This document shows, one piece after another, positions 8,186-16,919 of a stretch of 64,000 nt of DNA (its first letter is position 1; every line of letters starts with the position of its first letter). The stretch is from positions 1-64,000 of the forward strand of contig CAYYZW010000155.1 of assembly GCA_964476375.1 (NCBI GenBank). Reading direction: 5' to 3'. A program made the position numbers and the translations under genes. The notes under the pieces were generated by a model that was not told where the DNA came from, did no database searches, and saw nothing but the letters and a program-made list of their open reading frames with translations. This DNA is from SAT2750 sp964476375. Its GTDB lineage: Bacteria > Planctomycetota > Planctomycetia > Pirellulales > Pirellulaceae.

Positions 8186-10255
8186 TTAGAGTTTTGGGAT
8201 TGGGATGACCGGCCCACTGACACGTGGACGTGGGGGTGGGTCGTAATCGGGTCTTAGATCGATACCGTAACCCCGCCCAAGTTCCTGGCTGGCCCGCTCT
8301 GCCCAGGGGGTCCCGGGATGCCGGGAGATCACCAGGTTGAACAGTTCCGTTGCCTTGTCCACATAGGGCTGGCTCACCGGGCCGGTGATCCTCGGCTTCT
8401 GCGTGACCACATCCCAGTGGCTCAACGTCAGGTTGGGTGGCCGGGTGAGGGGAACGATCTTGGGATTCTGAAGAAAGGCCTCCAGGGAAGCTCCGTACTC
8501 GTAGATGCGGGCCTGGTAGGCGACGACCTGTGCGTACATCAGGTCATAGTTGGCCATCCAGCGCGGGGATATTTCCTGGCGGCGATACTCGGCTGCTTCT
8601 TCCAGGACACGCTGGGTGCCTGCCAGGTAGTCGAGGTAGATCTTTGCCTTGGCCTGGGACTCGCGTACCTGCTGGACAAACTGCTGGGGGTTACGTGAAA
8701 AAGCCATCCGGACCTCGATAATCTCTGCCACTTCCGGTCGGTAGGGATTCAGGTCGTTGACGACTTGCCAGAGGAAAGTCCGAAGCGGATACCGGTCACG
8801 GTCGACAAACTGGACCAGTCGCGAACGCAAGTCGGGCTGGTAAGGATACATCGCTTCAAGCTGATAACGTCGCTTGTCCGCATTCCCCCGTACCAGGTTG
8901 GTTTCCACGCTGGGGAGCATGAAGAATATACCACCGGTTTGCTGGGCCAGACGAGCCTGTTCGTACGAACCAAATCCACTGGAAAATGCATCACGACGAC
9001 GACGAAATCCATTGGTCTGGAGTTGCTCGACAAAAGCCGTCTCTGGACCCCGGTCGACCTGGAGCCAGTGGACGTTCCCGGTCTGGGGGTGGGGCCAGCG
9101 CATGAACGCGTAGGGGTAACCGAAAATAGATTCCCGACCCATCACGTAGACACGACAGTTGGCCGCCTTGGCTTCTGCGATGGCTGCTTCCAGGAAACGG
9201 CTGTTGTTCTCCTGGTCACCACTCTCGTCCGTGACCAGGACCATTGCCATCCGCCGGTCCTTGCTGTACTGCCGGTGGAGTCGAATGGCCGTGCCGACCG
9301 ACTGGCACATCATCTCCTTGCCGGATGGGTCAATCGGCACGGAATCGATCGCTGCGCGGATCTGGTCAAGGTCACTCGTTGGCCTGCGGGTGTGCTGCAG
9401 GAATCCCTGTCCAAAGCTGGTGACGGCAGTTAGTAGCTGGTCTCCCTGGGCGTTCTCGGAGAGCCCCAGTTCATCGTAGACCCGATTGATCCGCTGCCGA
9501 ATTTCCATCTGGTCGTTCTTCATGCTTTCGGACTGGTCGAAACACCAGAGGAGCATGACCTCCCCCTGGTCGAGCATCCACATGATTTCCTGGGTGATAC
9601 GGTCGATCGCCTGCTGGTAGTCGTCGACAATCTGGCGTGGATCTCCAAGAGCACCCTCGGGAAGATGGTTGAGCAGCTTGGTTGGGGCTGGGAGTTCCAT
9701 GAAAGGAGAATGAATGACAACCTCACTGGTATCACTCTCAAATTGCTGCACGATCTCCTTGTTAAGCATGATCTGCTGGGAAGCCGACCCCGGAGCGGCA
9801 CCTGGCATTCCCGGAGCCGGGGATGTGTCGACAAGGTGCTCTGTGAACTCCTCGGCTGGCTGAAGTTCTTCCTCCAGTTCGATGCTGACGAGTTCATCAT
9901 CCGCGAGTTCTTCCTGAACCTCGGTGATGATCGTGTTGACCAGGGCGATCACTTCAGAACTAACTGTCAGAACCCCCAGGGTGACCAGGATCACGGCATG
10001 GATGATCATGGAGATGGCAACGGCGCTGCTGCTGCGAAGCAGCGATTGGAACGAACGGGGTGGGGCAGAAATATCCATTCCCGCTTCATCGACAGTCTTC
10101 ATCAACGGAGAAACCAGTGGAACGTCCTGGTTCTCGTTGTGCTCTGTTGTGTTTATCACTTTTGCCTGGCAATCAGCTGCTGGACAAGGTTCTTCAAGCT
10201 TGTCCAGTTTCCCCGTGTGACTGGAATGGAGAGCAAAAAACGACCGTTCACTCAT
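8186..10255 (-). CDS. Membrane protein with von Willebrand factor A domain
   Basis: About 689 residues from the chosen ATG, which has AGG five bases upstream; the open frame extends to 10339. A hydrophobic helix at about residues 77-99 (AVAISMIIHAVILVTLGVLTV) anchors a large extracytoplasmic part. A VWA domain follows with a complete metal-ion adhesion site: DQSES (DxSxS) after VMLLWCF and the LVTDES strand. VWA domains bind protein ligands through a divalent metal. The C-terminal third is helical and ends in a Pro-rich tail. The early region is acidic (EELADDELVSIELEEEL). The octahaem cytochrome starts 50 bases after its stop. No catalytic domain is recognised; a role in assembly or scaffolding of a periplasmic complex is only inference. 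Confidence 0.72.
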   Translation of the reverse strand: MSERSFFALHSSHTGKLDKLEEPCPAADCQAKVINTTEHNENQDVPLVSPLMKTVDEAGMDISAPPRSFQSLLRSSSAVAISMIIHAVILVTLGVLTVSSEVIALVNTIITEVQEELADDELVSIELEEELQPAEEFTEHLVDTSPAPGMPGAAPGSASQQIMLNKEIVQQFESDTSEVVIHSPFMELPAPTKLLNHLPEGALGDPRQIVDDYQQAIDRITQEIMWMLDQGEVMLLWCFDQSESMKNDQMEIRQRINRVYDELGLSENAQGDQLLTAVTSFGQGFLQHTRRPTSDLDQIRAAIDSVPIDPSGKEMMCQSVGTAIRLHRQYSKDRRMAMVLVTDESGDQENNSRFLEAAIAEAKAANCRVYVMGRESIFGYPYAFMRWPHPQTGNVHWLQVDRGPETAFVEQLQTNGFRRRRDAFSSGFGSYEQARLAQQTGGIFFMLPSVETNLVRGNADKRRYQLEAMYPYQPDLRSRLVQFVDRDRYPLRTFLWQVVNDLNPYRPEVAEIIEVRMAFSRNPQQFVQQVRESQAKAKIYLDYLAGTQRVLEEAAEYRRQEISPRWMANYDLMYAQVVAYQARIYEYGASLEAFLQNPKIVPLTRPPNLTLSHWDVVTQKPRITGPVSQPYVDKATELFNLVISRHPGTPWAERASQELGRGYGIDLRPDYDPPPRPRVSGPVIPIPKL

Positions 10256-10547
10256 TATACCTGCAAAACGAATCCTGAAGTAGATCGACCTTTTTCCGGG
10301 CGTGGCAGGCGGATGACAGTCATTGCACGTGGATGACAATCCAGATACCCGGCATAACCGTTAAAGTCGCTTTCCTGTCTTTGATGCGGAGGGTAGAGAG
10401 CGCTGGTCTGGAAGGATTGCCACTTCAGCAAGGAGGGGCCTCAGGTCGATGATTTACACCAAGTTACCGCTGGTTTCTGTTGCCGGATTCCCTGCTTTTT
10501 ACCGGCACATTTCAACAACTGCGTTTTGCTGGTCGGAGGGGCACACG

Positions 10548-11303
10548 ATGTCTCAACAGCGTCAGGAATATGGGAGTGTTATTTTTTCCGTGGATATTCC
10601 AGACCAGGGGGTCACCAAGGCCCAGGTCAAGGAATTATTCCAGTTGTTCGATTCACGGGGAGTTCCTGCAACCTGGGCTGCCGGACGGATGCACGCCCGG
10701 CAGGTGAGTTGTTGTGTGCGGGAGTCACAGAGTAGCCACGAGGTGGCGATCCTGGGAAATGCCGATTGGTTACCGGTGGATAATAACCGGCGCACGTTCT
10801 ACCGGACGTTGGCAGAACGGATGCAACAATTCCGAGATGAACGAGTTCCAGTCACCACGCTTGCCATGGATAATGTCGAGCTGGTCGAACATCTTGATCT
10901 GCTGGTCAAGCATCGTATTTCGATGTTTCGATGCGCGTCGACCACGGCTGCTACTGCCGCGCACTGTCTCCAACCCAGGTCACTGCGGTTTGGCGTCTGG
11001 CAGGCTCCCGCCGCGCTGCGACTCTCTGCCCGTGGGCATGTCGGCTGGTGGACGGAGATGAAGCTGCGCAGAGCGATTCGCCAATGTTCCCGCAAGGGGG
11101 GGGTCGTGCACCTGCTGGCCCAGGCGGATGAACTGCTTGAGCATCACGGCCACTGGAGATTACTCGATCGGCTTCTGCGGAATGTGGCAGACCGTAGCCA
11201 GGAAGACTCGCTGCAGTGTTTTACCTTGCAGCAATTGTCTCGCCAGATCCAGCGGCAACCGGTCCGCACCACGTCCCAATCGCTGCTTCACAGGGCTGCC
11301 TGA
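10548..11303 (+). CDS. Polysaccharide-deacetylase-like protein, probably degenerate
   Basis: A 251-residue soluble protein. ATG 10548 was chosen over 10449 because a strong GGAGG lies about nine bases upstream and the upstream residues look non-coding. The N-terminal part resembles the NodB fold: VIFSVDIPDQGVTKAQVKEL corresponds to the strand carrying the catalytic Asp, FDSRGVPATWAAG to the following strand, and SSHEVAILGNADW to the first His of the metal site. The usual HxxxH metal triad is incomplete because only the first His is present, so deacetylase activity is doubtful. The C-terminal half has no recognisable motif and is rich in Arg, His and Gln. It stands between divergent and convergent minus-strand genes. 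I do not recognise a specific function. Confidence 0.55.
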   Translation: MSQQRQEYGSVIFSVDIPDQGVTKAQVKELFQLFDSRGVPATWAAGRMHARQVSCCVRESQSSHEVAILGNADWLPVDNNRRTFYRTLAERMQQFRDERVPVTTLAMDNVELVEHLDLLVKHRISMFRCASTTAATAAHCLQPRSLRFGVWQAPAALRLSARGHVGWWTEMKLRRAIRQCSRKGGVVHLLAQADELLEHHGHWRLLDRLLRNVADRSQEDSLQCFTLQQLSRQIQRQPVRTTSQSLLHRAA

Positions 11304-11342
11304 AAGATATCGAGAAGCCGGTGCGTGATCTTCTTCCGCAGG

Positions 11343-11525
11343 CTATTTCAGGTCGCGGAGTGTCAGCCAGCTCACCAGTCCCAGGCCACCGGAAGAGACC
11401 AGGAAGACAATGTCCATCAGCATGTCCGCTTTCTTGAAGGGGACACCAATCACCAGATCCATGGTAAACAGGATCAGGAGTATGATGGCGGTTGCGATTC
11501 CCGAGAAACAAAGAGCCTTGGACAT
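11343..11525 (-). CDS. Small two-helix membrane protein
   Basis: A 60-residue protein with two predicted membrane helices: about 7-29 (FSGIATAIILLILFTMDLVIG) and 36-55 (LMDIVFLVSSGGLGLVSWLT), separated by a short FKKAD loop and ending in a charged LRDLK tail. The hydrophobic periodicity and the lack of an alternative overlapping gene support a real coding sequence. From memory, similar small proteins with an MSKxLCxSG start occur in planctomycete genomes. No function is known. It is convergent with the deacetylase-like gene and divergent from the aminotransferase gene. Confidence 0.55.
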   Translation of the reverse strand: MSKALCFSGIATAIILLILFTMDLVIGVPFKKADMLMDIVFLVSSGGLGLVSWLTLRDLK

Positions 11526-11716
11526 GATTTTTTCTCAGGCCAGGGAAAACGATTTGACCTGGCGTCAGCATCTAAATGGATATCTGTTAGTATAGGTCAT
11601 CGTCTGGCAACGACTAGATATATAGTATTTTCGTTAAGGCGGAAATTCTATCTGCTTTTTATGATGCAGTGCGAGTCCAGTTTTCTCTGCCGGACGGTTT
11701 GGATCGCGGATTCTGG

Positions 11717-12934
11717 ATGAGGAGCGAGGGTGATTTTCGGGGTGATCTCGTATTTGCAGGAACAGGTGCTTTGAATCCGCACGAGAATGATCCCCTCCGT
11801 CCCGAGGAACTGCGGCGCCAGATGCCAGCGGCCGAGGACATTGCGTATTTCGACCATGCCGCCGTCAGCCCGCTGCCTGAACCGACTCGTCAGGCCGTGC
11901 GGGACTGGGTTGACCAGGCCGCCTGCCAGGGTGTTTTGGCATGGAACACGTGGGCGGACAATCTGGAAAAAGTTCGGATCCAGGCCGCCGGCATGCTGGC
12001 GGCGGACGCTGTGGAGATCGCTTTTGTGCCCAATACCAGTAGTGGTATCCAGCTGGTGGCCGAGGGGTTTCCCTGGCGAGAGGGAGACAATCTCGTCACC
12101 CTGGAAAACGAGTTCCCTTCCAATCTCTACCCCTGGCTGAATCTCAAGGACCGGGGGGTGGAAACCAGGATGGTTGCGGTCGAGGGGGCAGTGCCGGATC
12201 TGGACCAGTTGCTTGAGGCCTGTGATGATCGTACTCGCCTGGTAACGGTCAGCTGGGTTTCGTTCTGTACCGGCTGGCGACTCGATATCGCGGAACTTGT
12301 CGAACAGGCTCATCGGCGTGGTATCCTGGTATTCCTTGATGCGATCCAGGGACTGGGTGTGTTTCCGCTCGACCTGCAGTCGGTGGAAGTGGATTTCCTT
12401 GCGGCGGACGGGCACAAGTGGTTACTGGCTCCGGAAGGGGCAGGGATCTTCTACCTGAGGCGAGAACACCTCCAGCTCCTGCGTCCACTCTCTGCCGGCT
12501 GGAACAGCGTGGAGCATGCCGGCCAGTTTGACAGGATAGAATGGCTGCCACGTGAATCGGCGGTCCGCTATGAAGGCGGATCGCAGAACATGGCGGGGAT
12601 CACGGCCCTTGGAGCCAGTCTGCAACTGCTTTCCGATTGTGGACTTACCCCCCAGTCCAGCCGACTTGCCGAGCGAGTCCTGGAAATCACGGATCATGCC
12701 TGCCAGCGACTGGAGCACCTGGGTGCCACGATCATCAGCCGGCGAGAGGGAGAGGGGCGGTCGGGCATCGTCTCTTTTGACCTTCCCGGTAAGAACCTGC
12801 CGGCCATACGTCGGCACTGCATGCAGAAAAACATCGCCCTGAGTTGCCGTAACGGGTTGCTCCGCATCAGTCCCCATGCCTATGTTGATGAAGAGGACGT
12901 CCGTCGTCTTGTCGACGCATTAAGTGACGTGTAA
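11717..12934 (+). CDS. Class V (cysteine-desulfurase-like) PLP-dependent aminotransferase
   Basis: Fold-type I PLP enzyme of the class V group that includes cysteine desulfurases, isopenicillin N epimerase and kynureninase-like enzymes. Seen: AYFDHAAVSPLP at the N-terminus, FVPNTSSGIQLVA (phosphate-binding region), VSWVSFCTGWRLDI, FLDAIQGLGVFPLD (Asp that contacts the pyridine ring) and the Schiff-base Lys in ADGHKWLLAPEG. The C-terminal domain contains SFDLPGKN and ends with DEEDVRRLVDAL. There is no conserved Cys loop of NifS/SufS type in the expected position, so sulfur transfer is not asserted. The start is uncertain: GTG 11669, ATG 11717 and TTG 11771 are all in frame, and TTG 11771 has the best Shine-Dalgarno (AGGAACAGG) and gives the usual length of about 387 residues. 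The substrate is unknown. Confidence 0.82.
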   Translation: MRSEGDFRGDLVFAGTGALNPHENDPLRPEELRRQMPAAEDIAYFDHAAVSPLPEPTRQAVRDWVDQAACQGVLAWNTWADNLEKVRIQAAGMLAADAVEIAFVPNTSSGIQLVAEGFPWREGDNLVTLENEFPSNLYPWLNLKDRGVETRMVAVEGAVPDLDQLLEACDDRTRLVTVSWVSFCTGWRLDIAELVEQAHRRGILVFLDAIQGLGVFPLDLQSVEVDFLAADGHKWLLAPEGAGIFYLRREHLQLLRPLSAGWNSVEHAGQFDRIEWLPRESAVRYEGGSQNMAGITALGASLQLLSDCGLTPQSSRLAERVLEITDHACQRLEHLGATIISRREGEGRSGIVSFDLPGKNLPAIRRHCMQKNIALSCRNGLLRISPHAYVDEEDVRRLVDALSDV

Positions 12935-12974
12935 ACGGTTTCCCCGCTGGATACCGATAGTCGAGAAAAGAGAC

Positions 12975-13469
12975 ATGGAAAACAAAGTTGCTGTTTATAC
13001 CGGTTCCTTTGATCCGGTCACGCTGGGCCACCTGAACGTGATTGAACGGGGCTGCCAGCTGGTGGACCAGTTGATCATCGGTGTCGGTATCAATGTGGAA
13101 AAGGAAGAGTTGTTCAGTCCCGAGGAACGTCTGGAACTGCTGCAGCGGGTCACCAGCAAGTGGGACAATGTGGAGGTATGTGTTTTTCGAGGCCTGGCAG
13201 TTCAGTTCGTCCGGGAGTGCGGAGCTCGATTGATGATCCGGGGTATCCGCCCACTCACCGATATCGCTGCGGAGTTCACCATGATGATGGCCAATCGCCA
13301 GCTGGATTCAGGTGTGGAGACGATCTTCCTGATGGCTGACGAAGATTTTTCCCATATTTCCAGCTCGCTGATCAAGCAGATCGCCGTGATGTCGGACGAT
13401 GAGATGCTTGCCCGGTTTATCCCGGCGGAGATTATTTCGGACGTACGGAGCAAACTGATAAGCCAGTAG
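12975..13469 (+). CDS. coaD: Phosphopantetheine adenylyltransferase
   Basis: Transfers AMP from ATP to 4'-phosphopantetheine, the penultimate step of coenzyme A synthesis. The 164-residue length is normal. Seen: N-terminal YTGSFDPVTLGHLNVIERG with the nucleotidyltransferase (T/H)xGH motif, the FSPEERLELL segment, RGIRPLTDIAAEF, and the C-terminal SSSLIKQIA corresponding to the ISSTxxR-like motif that binds ATP. The start was set at ATG 12975 (MENKVAVYTG) rather than the upstream codon at 12924, since homologues begin at this strand. It lies 40 bases after the aminotransferase stop and is probably transcribed with it; it is convergent with mcsB. Confidence 0.95.
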   Translation: MENKVAVYTGSFDPVTLGHLNVIERGCQLVDQLIIGVGINVEKEELFSPEERLELLQRVTSKWDNVEVCVFRGLAVQFVRECGARLMIRGIRPLTDIAAEFTMMMANRQLDSGVETIFLMADEDFSHISSSLIKQIAVMSDDEMLARFIPAEIISDVRSKLISQ

Positions 13470-13474
13470 CAACG

Positions 13475-14557
13475 CTAGTTGTTCTCTACCGGGTCGTCGT
13501 CCCCGTCACGCTTCTGCAGGTGCTGCTGCAGGTAATGGGCCCGCTCCGCATTCCGATCGGCGGTGTCGAGCAGCATCCCCCGCAGTTTCTGCAGGTGGGC
13601 CGGCTGGGTATGGATGAAGAGCTTGTTGATCACGGGGATTTCAAGGTTATCGATGAGCCCCAGGTTGATTCCCATTCGCAGGCTGGAGAGCAGGTGCATG
13701 GTCTCCTCGCTGCTGATCGTCTTGGCCGTGCACAAGATCCCGTAGGCCCTGCTGACCCGGTCATGCAGATCCTCGTGGCTCTCGTTGACAAGGAACTGGC
13801 GGGCCTTTCGCTCGTAGTCAATCATCACCGGTATCACCTCGTTGATCTGCGTGATCAGGTCTTCCTCGCTTCGGCCAAGTGTGATCTGGTTGCTGATCTG
13901 GTAGAAATCTCCCATTGCCTGGGAGCCTTCCCCGTAAAGTCCCCGGACTGCCAGGCTGATCTTCTGCAGGGAGCGAAGGACCTTGTCGATCTGGCGTGTG
14001 ATCACCAGGGCTGGAAGGTGTAACATCACGCTGACTCGCATTCCCGTCCCGACATTGGTCGGGCAGGCCGTGAGATAACCGAGAGAGGAATGGAAGGCAA
14101 AGGTGATCGTCTTTTCCAGCAGGTCATCTATCTGGTCCACCTGTTTCCAGGCCGCGGGCAGGTCCAGCCCACTCTTCATAACCTGGATGCGGAGATGGTC
14201 TTCTTCATTGATCATCAGGCTGAATTGTTCATCCGGGTCGATTGCCACGGCCCGCGCGCCGCTTGCGTCGGCATGCTCCCGGCTGATCAACTGCCGCTCG
14301 ACCAGGAACTGCTGGTCCACCTCGGGAAGCTTGTCGACATCGATATAGGTCAGGTTGTTCCAGCTCTTCTCCCCCTCGATGGCGGCTCGCAACTGGCCCT
14401 CGACGGCGGCCCGATCCTGCTCGGAACACTTTCGGATAAAGGGGAAGTCGGCAAAGTTCCGCGCCAGGCGGATGCGCGAGCTGATCACGATGTCCGACTC
14501 GGGGCCGGACCCGCGTAACCACTCTCCACATTTCTGGGCAAGTTCTTCGAGGTTCAC
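13475..14557 (-). CDS. mcsB: Protein-arginine kinase McsB
   Basis: ATP:guanido phosphotransferase family enzyme. In Bacillus McsB phosphorylates arginine residues in proteins and marks them for ClpCP degradation. The 360-residue protein has the phosphagen-kinase features: SSRIRLARN (about 26-34), the EVDQQFLVERQLIS segment, MINEEDHLRIQ (about 115-125), and the catalytic CPTNVGTGMRVSVMLHLP near residue 170. It lies 36 bases downstream of mcsA on the same strand, the classic pairing. No ctsR or clpC is adjacent, unlike the Bacillus ctsR-mcsA-mcsB-clpC operon, so the link to a repressor is not visible here. Confidence 0.93.
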   Translation of the reverse strand: MNLEELAQKCGEWLRGSGPESDIVISSRIRLARNFADFPFIRKCSEQDRAAVEGQLRAAIEGEKSWNNLTYIDVDKLPEVDQQFLVERQLISREHADASGARAVAIDPDEQFSLMINEEDHLRIQVMKSGLDLPAAWKQVDQIDDLLEKTITFAFHSSLGYLTACPTNVGTGMRVSVMLHLPALVITRQIDKVLRSLQKISLAVRGLYGEGSQAMGDFYQISNQITLGRSEEDLITQINEVIPVMIDYERKARQFLVNESHEDLHDRVSRAYGILCTAKTISSEETMHLLSSLRMGINLGLIDNLEIPVINKLFIHTQPAHLQKLRGMLLDTADRNAERAHYLQQHLQKRDGDDDPVENN

Positions 14558-14592
14558 TGTGCTTCACTCCCGTACTGTTTTGACCAGCCGCC

Positions 14593-15105
14593 TCATCCCG
14601 GTTCGTTTTCCTGTTCCAGTTTCTTGATCTCGTCCCGCAGTTCCGATGCCTGCTCGTACTCCTCCCGCTCGACCGCGGACTCCAGCTCCCTGCGGAGCCG
14701 GATTAACTCCGTCTGACCGTCCGTGCCTGGAGTCCCCCTGCGGGGTATTTTTCCGGTGTGGCTGGCAGCCCCATGGATATTCTGTATCAGTGGTTCCAGC
14801 TCTTCTCCGAAGAAAATGTAATCGTGGGGACATCCCAGCCGCCCGGCATTACGAAACTCGAAAAACGTGATCTCACAGACTGGACAGCATCGCTTGTCCA
14901 GCTCCGAGAGTTCCTCGGCGGTTTGTGATATTTTCAAATGCTGGGCAAGTGCCCCGGCGATCGACGGTGCCATTTCTTCCGGTTCGTCGGCCTGCATCAA
15001 GTAAACGCGGGCATGGTCTTCACAGAGGTGAAGTTCCTCGGGGAGGTCGCCGGCTAACTCGGTAATGTGGAACGTGGCCGGTTTTTCACATTGTTGGCAT
15101 TTCAT
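14593..15105 (-). CDS. mcsA: McsA-like zinc-finger and UVR-domain activator protein
   Basis: Partner and activator of McsB. The 170-residue protein begins with a CQQC pair completed by LCEDHA and has a second zinc-binding unit, CPVC completed by GCPHDY. In both units a His may replace the fourth Cys of the Bacillus version. The C-terminal roughly 45 residues form a UVR domain (IRLRRELESAVEREEYEQASELRDEI split over about 125-160), a helical hairpin also found in UvrB and ClpC. The gene immediately precedes mcsB. The regulated substrates are not visible. It diverges from trpE across a 283-base region with small inverted repeats. Confidence 0.9.
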   Translation of the reverse strand: MKCQQCEKPATFHITELAGDLPEELHLCEDHARVYLMQADEPEEMAPSIAGALAQHLKISQTAEELSELDKRCCPVCEITFFEFRNAGRLGCPHDYIFFGEELEPLIQNIHGAASHTGKIPRRGTPGTDGQTELIRLRRELESAVEREEYEQASELRDEIKKLEQENEPG

Positions 15106-15236
15106 GGCAGTGACCGCTCAAGAAAACCTGCTTCCTGCAATCGAGCCAGGCGAGGAGATGCCCGACCGCAGGAAAAAAGAGGGGTGTGAATCAGTGAAAA
15201 TCACTTGGGAAACAAGGCTTCGTGGGGCGGTTGGGA

Positions 15237-15255
15237 TTCTAGCAAGGGGCTAGAA
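15237..15255. promoter_or_regulatory. Inverted repeat between mcsA and trpE
   Basis: Perfect 7-base arms TTCTAGC and GCTAGAA around the loop AAGGG. A smaller AGTGA-AAA-TCACT palindrome lies just upstream at 15193-15205. Both are in the 283-base divergent region that must hold the mcsA and trpE promoters. They may be operator sites or leader structure. There is no run of Trp codons that would suggest classical trp attenuation. Function is not known. Confidence 0.3.
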
Positions 15256-15388
15256 ACTGTCAAGGTTGAACGGGCCATCGGCGGCGGCAAGGCTGGGCGT
15301 TGTCATCACGAGGAGTCGCTGATAGGCTGGAAAAATGAACCCCCGTCACTCGACGGCCGCGGCACATTCCTCGTGTTGATTTCATCCC

Positions 15389-16882
15389 ATGCCGTATTTC
15401 CCGGACCAGGAGACATTCTCTGAACTGACCCGGGACTTCCAGTTGATCCCGGTCTATCGCCGGTTACTGGGGGACGGCCTGACCCCGGTCTCCGCGTTTC
15501 ACAGGCTTGATGACGGCGGCAGCGCCTGCCTTTTTGAGAGCGTGATCGGGGGAGAAAAGGTCGGCCGCTACAGTTTCCTGGCGGTGCGGCCATTCATGGA
15601 ATTCCAGGCCCACCAGAAACGAGTAACGGTCACACAGGATGGGCAGACCGAGCAGTTGGATGTGGAGAACCCCCTGGAGGAACTGCGAGGGCGAATAACT
15701 GCTCTGCGGGCGGCCTCGCTCGATGACCTGCCACCCTTTACCGGGGGAGCGGTCGGCTATGCCGGTTATGATGTTGTGCGTTATGAGGAAGACCTGCCCC
15801 AGGCCCCCACGGATGACCGTGGACTGCCGGACATGTCTTTTGCCTTCTATGACCAGCTGGTTGTCTTTGACAATGTCAACAAGACGATCACGGTGATTGC
15901 CATGGCGAGGCTGGATCGTGCCGACGGCGATGCGGATGCTGCTTACGCGGATGCAGCCCGGCAGGTGGACGAGCTGGTAGAACAGCTTGCCGAACAGAAG
16001 ACATCCCTGTCGACGGTTGATATTGATGTTGGCAGGGCAACCGAGCTCCCTTTCACATCGAATTTTGAACAGGCCGAATTTGAATCCGCTGTCCGACAGT
16101 GTGTGGAATATATCCAGGCAGGAGATATCTTCCAGGTGGTTCTCAGCCAGCGGCTGGAAGTTGAGATAACGTCGGAGCCGTTGGAAATCTATCGCTCGCT
16201 GCGCGTTGTGAACCCAAGTCCCTTCATGTTCTTCCTGCGAACCCCCGATACCACGCTGGTGGGGAGTTCCCCGGAGATCATGTGCCGTGTTGTGGATGGC
16301 ACGGTCACGCTCAGGCCGCTGGCGGGAACCCGTCCGCGTGGGGAAGACCAGCAGCAGGACCAGTTGCTCGCCGATGAACTGCTGGCCGATCCCAAGGAAC
16401 GGGCCGAGCACGTGATGCTTGTCGACCTGGGTCGAAACGATGTCGGGCGCGTGGCCCGTTACGGGAGTGTGGAACTGTCGGACGTGATGGTCATCGAACG
16501 ATACAGCCATGTCATGCATATCACCTCGAACGTGACCGGCCAGCTTGCTGAAGGGAGAGATGCTTTTGATGCCCTGGTAGCAAGCCTGCCCGCCGGGACT
16601 GTCTCGGGGGCCCCCAAGGAGCGGGCCATGGAGATCATTGATGAGCTGGAACCGCATCGCCGTGGCCCCTATGCCGGGGCGGTAGGGTACATTGATTATG
16701 TTGGAAACATGGACACCTGTATTGCCCTGCGGACTCTTGTCATCCAGGGGGACCGGGCCTATGTCCAGGCCGGCGCGGGGATCGTCGCCGACAGTCAGCC
16801 TGACAAGGAATACGAAGAGACCCTCAACAAGGCGCGGGGACTTCTCACCGCAATCGAGTTGACCGAGGCGAGAAGAAAGTAA
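15389..16882 (+). CDS. trpE: Anthranilate synthase component I
   Basis: Converts chorismate plus ammonia (from TrpG) to anthranilate, the first step of tryptophan synthesis. The 497-residue protein has the Trp-feedback region CLFESV near residue 50, GGAVGYAGYD, VLSQRLEVE, NPSPFMFFLR, the active-site GSSPEIM and RPLAGTRPRG motifs, DLGRNDVGRVA, and the C-terminal SGAPKERAMEIIDELE and GAVGYIDYVGNMD. This signature separates it from PabB only by the feedback motif and length, so TrpE is preferred. It is alone among trp genes on this strand; trpB-trpA lie 3 kb away on the other strand, and trpC, trpD, trpF and trpG are absent from the window. Confidence 0.93.
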   Translation: MPYFPDQETFSELTRDFQLIPVYRRLLGDGLTPVSAFHRLDDGGSACLFESVIGGEKVGRYSFLAVRPFMEFQAHQKRVTVTQDGQTEQLDVENPLEELRGRITALRAASLDDLPPFTGGAVGYAGYDVVRYEEDLPQAPTDDRGLPDMSFAFYDQLVVFDNVNKTITVIAMARLDRADGDADAAYADAARQVDELVEQLAEQKTSLSTVDIDVGRATELPFTSNFEQAEFESAVRQCVEYIQAGDIFQVVLSQRLEVEITSEPLEIYRSLRVVNPSPFMFFLRTPDTTLVGSSPEIMCRVVDGTVTLRPLAGTRPRGEDQQQDQLLADELLADPKERAEHVMLVDLGRNDVGRVARYGSVELSDVMVIERYSHVMHITSNVTGQLAEGRDAFDALVASLPAGTVSGAPKERAMEIIDELEPHRRGPYAGAVGYIDYVGNMDTCIALRTLVIQGDRAYVQAGAGIVADSQPDKEYEETLNKARGLLTAIELTEARRK

Positions 16883-16919
16883 AAGCGAAAGTCTACATCT
16901 TCCACCAGGAGAATGCTTG

